Shown here in pieces: positions 61,633 through 64,000 of a stretch of DNA of 64,000 nt. The number at the start of each line of letters is the position of its first letter. The stretch's first letter is position 1. Below the pieces are notes generated by a model. It was given only the letters and a program-made list of their open reading frames with translations. It did no database searches and had not been told where the DNA came from. The stretch lies in the NCBI GenBank assembly GCA_023229795.1, contig JALNYP010000012.1, positions 9,217 to 73,216 of the forward strand, read 5' to 3'. The position numbers and the translations under genes are program-made. Source of the stretch: Syntrophobacterales bacterium. Its GTDB lineage: Bacteria; Desulfobacterota; Desulfobaccia; Desulfobaccales; 0-14-0-80-60-11.

Positions 61633-62049
61633 ATGCGCCAGATGAACTGGAAAATTCTCAATCAACGGACCTGGCTTAATCTCATCAGTGCGATTATCTT
61701 GCTGGTTGGTTTGGGTAGTGCCGCCTTGATTTACCAGAGAGCTGATAATACTCCCTATGGCGCTTTGGGTTACGAAAGTGCGGATGGAACTATTTATCCG
61801 ATTATGCCCGAAGATTCCAAAATGTATAGGCATAATCTGGAGGTATATGGCGGAAAGTTAAACGTAATGATGGATGACTTCAGGCGTTGGTTTTCGGGGT
61901 TGTGGCAGGGAAAATCACTGGCATTCATGGTGGCCTGCATTACTCTGGTTATAGCTTTTGGTTTTTTTTATGCGGCTAACTACTTGATGCCCAGGTTAGA
62001 ATCTACTGCTGCTGGCGAAAACAATCGGGATGGGAATAAACGGGAATGA
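61633..62049 (+). CDS. small two-helix membrane protein
   Basis: 138 residues. Helices at about 14-35 and 94-116 with a periplasmic loop of about 60 residues between (YGALGYESADGTIYPIMPED). C-terminal tail charged. No family recognised. It follows the MBL-fold gene after 18 bp and is probably cotranscribed. Confidence 0.6.
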   Translation: MRQMNWKILNQRTWLNLISAIILLVGLGSAALIYQRADNTPYGALGYESADGTIYPIMPEDSKMYRHNLEVYGGKLNVMMDDFRRWFSGLWQGKSLAFMVACITLVIAFGFFYAANYLMPRLESTAAGENNRDGNKRE

Positions 62050-62056
62050 CCAGGGT

Positions 62057-62097
62057 AGAAAAAACAAACTGGCCGAGAGGGGGAGTCTCAGCCAGTT
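62057..62097 (-). terminator. hairpin with minus-strand U-tract
   Basis: AACTGGC/GCCAGTT with an inner GAGA/TCTC stem. On the minus strand it is followed by TTTGTTTTTT. It may back up the terminator at 62334-62366 or separate the convergent genes. Confidence 0.4.
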
Positions 62098-62333
62098 GAA
62101 AGGAGAAAATGGTATGAACTTTTAAGGGGGGGATGGGGTTTCCTTAATCAGTTCATGTATGCAATATACTTATGCACTACCCGTGCCAAGCCCTCCTATG
62201 AATATAACCTGCTGATATTCAATAGTAATTAATATTTCCTGCCGTATCGGGCAGGCTATTTGGTTCAATAATTTATACTCCGAGGGGGAAATCGACTTGA
62301 ATCTTGTACCGGGATTCTTAATCAGCTATCCCA

Positions 62334-62366
62334 CAAAAAAGGGTTAGGCTTTTTGGGCCTAACCCT
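62334..62366 (-). terminator. rho-independent terminator of the Pro/Tyr-rich protein gene
   Basis: Minus strand: AGGGTTAGGC-(7 nt)-GCCTAACCCT followed by six T. A 10-bp perfect stem located 114 bp after the stop of the gene at 62480-63229. The rest of 62100-62479 has no gene. Confidence 0.8.
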
Positions 62367-62479
62367 GCATTGGCTGCCGGATTTCTCCCCACCAGGCCTT
62401 AAATTCATTCCTACTTACTGTATTCTGGCGTTTGAACAATCCGCATCTTGGTGGACTGCCTTCTTTTCTTAAGGCCCTA

Positions 62480-63229
62480 CTAATGCTTTTCCTCACCAGG
62501 AGCTGCCCTTTCGGGTCTGCCCGCAGGACCTCTTTCGCGCTCCGGGGCACCTCTTTTTTGTCCTTCAGGCGGGGCGACGCGAGCGGGTGCAGGTTTAGGT
62601 CCCTCTGGAGGCACGGGAGCCGGAGCCAGCTTTGGTCCCTGAGGCGGAGCGATGCGAGCCGGAGCGGGCCTGGGTCCCTGAGCCGGGGCGAACTGGCCGG
62701 GAGCCGGTCTGGGACCCTGAGGCGGGACACCCTGGGCGGGACCTGGTCCGCCGGGACGGGGTCTTTCAGCAGGGGGAACGCCACGGAATCCTCTCTCCCA
62801 TCCGGCCCCCTGGCCGCGATGGTGCATTTCATAGAACTTCTGGTCATAATGCTGACCTTCCCGGTGGCCGCGCCAATAGGGATAGGCCCGCTGAAAACGC
62901 TCCCAGTAAACCGGATGTCCTCTGTACCACGACAGCCACATCGGCGCATACCAGCGCTGAGGTCTGACCATATAGGTGGGAGGATAGGCGTAATATGGAG
63001 CCCAGCCATATTGAGGGCCGAAAAAGTAATATAAGAGGCCATTCAAAAACCAGTCCCCGTTGTAATAGACCCAGGGCGTATTAGATCCGACCCAAGGCTG
63101 AGCGTAAGGATCCTGGGGCGGGGGTGGATAGTTATAGCCATATTGGGCCTGAGCGGGCGCCGACATTATGGCGAGCGCGCCCCCCGTCAGCACGATAGCG
63201 ATCAACAAAACAAAAGTTAAGTTTTTCAT
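62480..63229 (-). CDS. exported Pro/Tyr/Trp-rich protein with Pro repeats
   Basis: 249 residues. Signal peptide (cleaved near AQA-QY). An N-terminal region of about 110 residues is rich in Tyr, Trp and Pro (WVYYNGDWFLNGLLYYFFG). A C-terminal region has four to five imperfect 12-15-residue repeats of the type QGPRPAPARIAPP, and ends charged. The repeats suggest an extended, cell-wall- or matrix-like segment. No catalytic motif. Composition is similar to the protein at 21022-21366. Confidence 0.65.
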   Translation of the reverse strand: MKNLTFVLLIAIVLTGGALAIMSAPAQAQYGYNYPPPPQDPYAQPWVGSNTPWVYYNGDWFLNGLLYYFFGPQYGWAPYYAYPPTYMVRPQRWYAPMWLSWYRGHPVYWERFQRAYPYWRGHREGQHYDQKFYEMHHRGQGAGWERGFRGVPPAERPRPGGPGPAQGVPPQGPRPAPGQFAPAQGPRPAPARIAPPQGPKLAPAPVPPEGPKPAPARVAPPEGQKRGAPERERGPAGRPERAAPGEEKH

Positions 63230-63474
63230 ACGGACCTCCCGAAGCCCTTTCCCGTATAAGATAATTCTCCCTGCGGACGGATCAATGAAGCGCAGCCAAA
63301 ATTAAGTAAAATTTAATTTTTATAAAGCAAATCTGAACGCTGAAAGCTAAGGATGATTGACCAGCAGGCGTTTGCCCGGCAGGGTCAAGGCCACCGTATT
63401 TGCAGGTTTTGACTTGTAGGCTATTCCGCTTTTTTGACTCCGGGCATTAAACTAATAAGCGATTTAAACACCCC

Positions 63475-63664
63475 CTAACAGCTTATTTTATCTTTAGCTA
63501 TTTCTTCCTTCAATTTTTTTAAAAGTGCATCTGCATTACCATAAAGCATTGACTTATCGATTATCAGTTCTGTCCGGTTAATTGATAAAAAAAGCCCGAA
63601 ATCTCCTGTGAATCTGTTAAAATGTGTTAGCCATAACCCATTAAACAGAAAGGAGATTTCGGAC
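63475..63664 (-). pseudogene. C-terminal end of an unknown gene cut by an IS4-type element
   Basis: On the minus strand an open frame of about 63 codons ends at a TAG (63477-63475). Its last part reads FLSINRTELIIDKSMLYGNA then LLKKLKEEIAKDKISC, which looks genuinely coding. It continues through the hairpin to a stop at about 63667, where the IS4 transposase gene begins in the opposite direction. I do not recognise the family. The right part may be insertion-element end rather than host sequence. Confidence 0.5.
63597..63661. repeat. inverted repeat enclosing the transposase ribosome site
   Basis: CGAAATCTCCT (63597-63607) and AGGAGATTTCG (63651-63661) are perfect 11-bp complements. The right arm contains the AGGAG ribosome site of the transposase. 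A transcript that began outside the element would fold and hide it. Confidence 0.6.
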
Positions 63665-63665
63665 T

Positions 63666-64000
63666 ATGGCCCATTGTAACACAATCTTTCATCAGATGCT
63701 CAAACTGATTTCCATGCAGCTTACGGCCCGAGCGAGTCTGCGGGATGGTATCGCCAGTCTGAAAGCCCGCATCAAAAGCCTTTATCATTTGGGAGTCAAG
63801 CCGGTGGCCCGCTCGACTTTTTCTGACGCTAACAACGGGCGGCCTGCCAGTTTTTTCGCCGCCATCTTCGCCCACATGTATCGGCGCTGCCTGGCCCATG
63901 CTCCTCGTCACAAGTTCAAGTTCAAAAACAAGCTTTACAGCCTGGACGCCAGCACGGTGAGCCTCTGCCTGTCGCTGTTTCCCTGGGCCTCGTTTAGGCG
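63666..64000 (+). CDS. IS4-type transposase, 3' end outside window
   Basis: 111 codons to the right edge. Starts MAHCNTIFHQMLKLIS, then VKPVARSTFSDANNGRPASF and FKNKLYSLDASTVSLCLSLF. This is the N-terminal third of IS4-family transposases: the N-terminal domain and the first catalytic Asp (SLDAST). The remaining D and E lie outside the window. No decay is seen in the visible part. Confidence 0.8.
   Translation, partial: MAHCNTIFHQMLKLISMQLTARASLRDGIASLKARIKSLYHLGVKPVARSTFSDANNGRPASFFAAIFAHMYRRCLAHAPRHKFKFKNKLYSLDASTVSLCLSLFPWASFR

Noticed and set aside
1..64000. CRISPR arrays, rRNA genes, riboswitches and replication origins
   Set aside because: I looked for regularly spaced repeats, rRNA segments, conserved riboswitch cores and DnaA-box clusters and saw none. 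Only one tRNA is present.

Overview
The window looks like chromosomal DNA of an anaerobic, GC-rich Gram-negative bacterium, most likely a Desulfobacterota (Desulfobacca- or Syntrophobacter-like) lineage. This placement is an inference. It rests on the co-occurrence of HdrA/MvhD, FrhB and NuoEF-type electron-transfer genes, sigma-54 regulators with PAS domains, a MucR/Ros regulator, a PEP-CTERM protein and an Mla system. No rRNA or ribosomal protein gene is present to confirm it.

Layout. 1-1.45 kb: the end of a phage-like module (tail-type protein cut by the window edge, two small membrane proteins), followed by dispersed hairpin repeats. 1.6-3.3 kb: an AT-rich island with a proteasome-like Ntn-hydrolase gene, a small partner gene and a decayed IS1-type transposase. 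3.4-10.4 kb: CvpA, MazG, two membrane sensor kinases (one NtrY-like) and a sigma-54 response regulator. 10.5-20.9 kb: amino acid permease, two exported proteins (one a beta-lactamase-fold hydrolase), SulP permease, DUF475/TerC-like protein, MscS channel and a phospholipase D protein. 18.6-26.5 kb also carries small exported envelope proteins and a minus-strand mlaE-mlaF-mlaD operon. 26.8-27.4 kb is a dead integrase.

28.3-46.9 kb is an exopolysaccharide locus: Cro-like regulator, Wza-like export lipoprotein, Wzc-like tyrosine kinase, CapD-like dehydratase, a UDP-sulfoquinovose-synthase-like protein, flippase, GT-C-like membrane protein, DUF4091 hydrolase, GT4 transferase, acyltransferase, FkbM methyltransferase, phosphoglycosyltransferase, epimerase, PEP-CTERM protein and RmlA. 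Its middle is AT-rich and scarred by IS3 and acyltransferase remnants. 47-50.8 kb: TPR protein, MFS transporter, and an overlapping ECF sigma / anti-sigma / Spy-like trio. A tRNA-Leu(CAA) follows.

51.1-59.8 kb is the most coherent metabolic unit. A PAS-sigma-54 regulator with its own -24/-12 promoter precedes a second -24/-12 promoter and NuoE-, NuoF-, NuoG(N-terminal)-, HdrA-MvhD- and FrhB-like genes. Together they suggest a soluble, NADH-linked, flavin-based electron bifurcating or confurcating complex without hydrogenase, HdrB or HdrC. A severed hdrA start follows. 60-64 kb: a Lys-rich mini-protein, MucR, metallo-beta-lactamase-fold protein, small membrane protein, Pro/Tyr-rich exported protein, and an IS4-type transposase running off the right edge.
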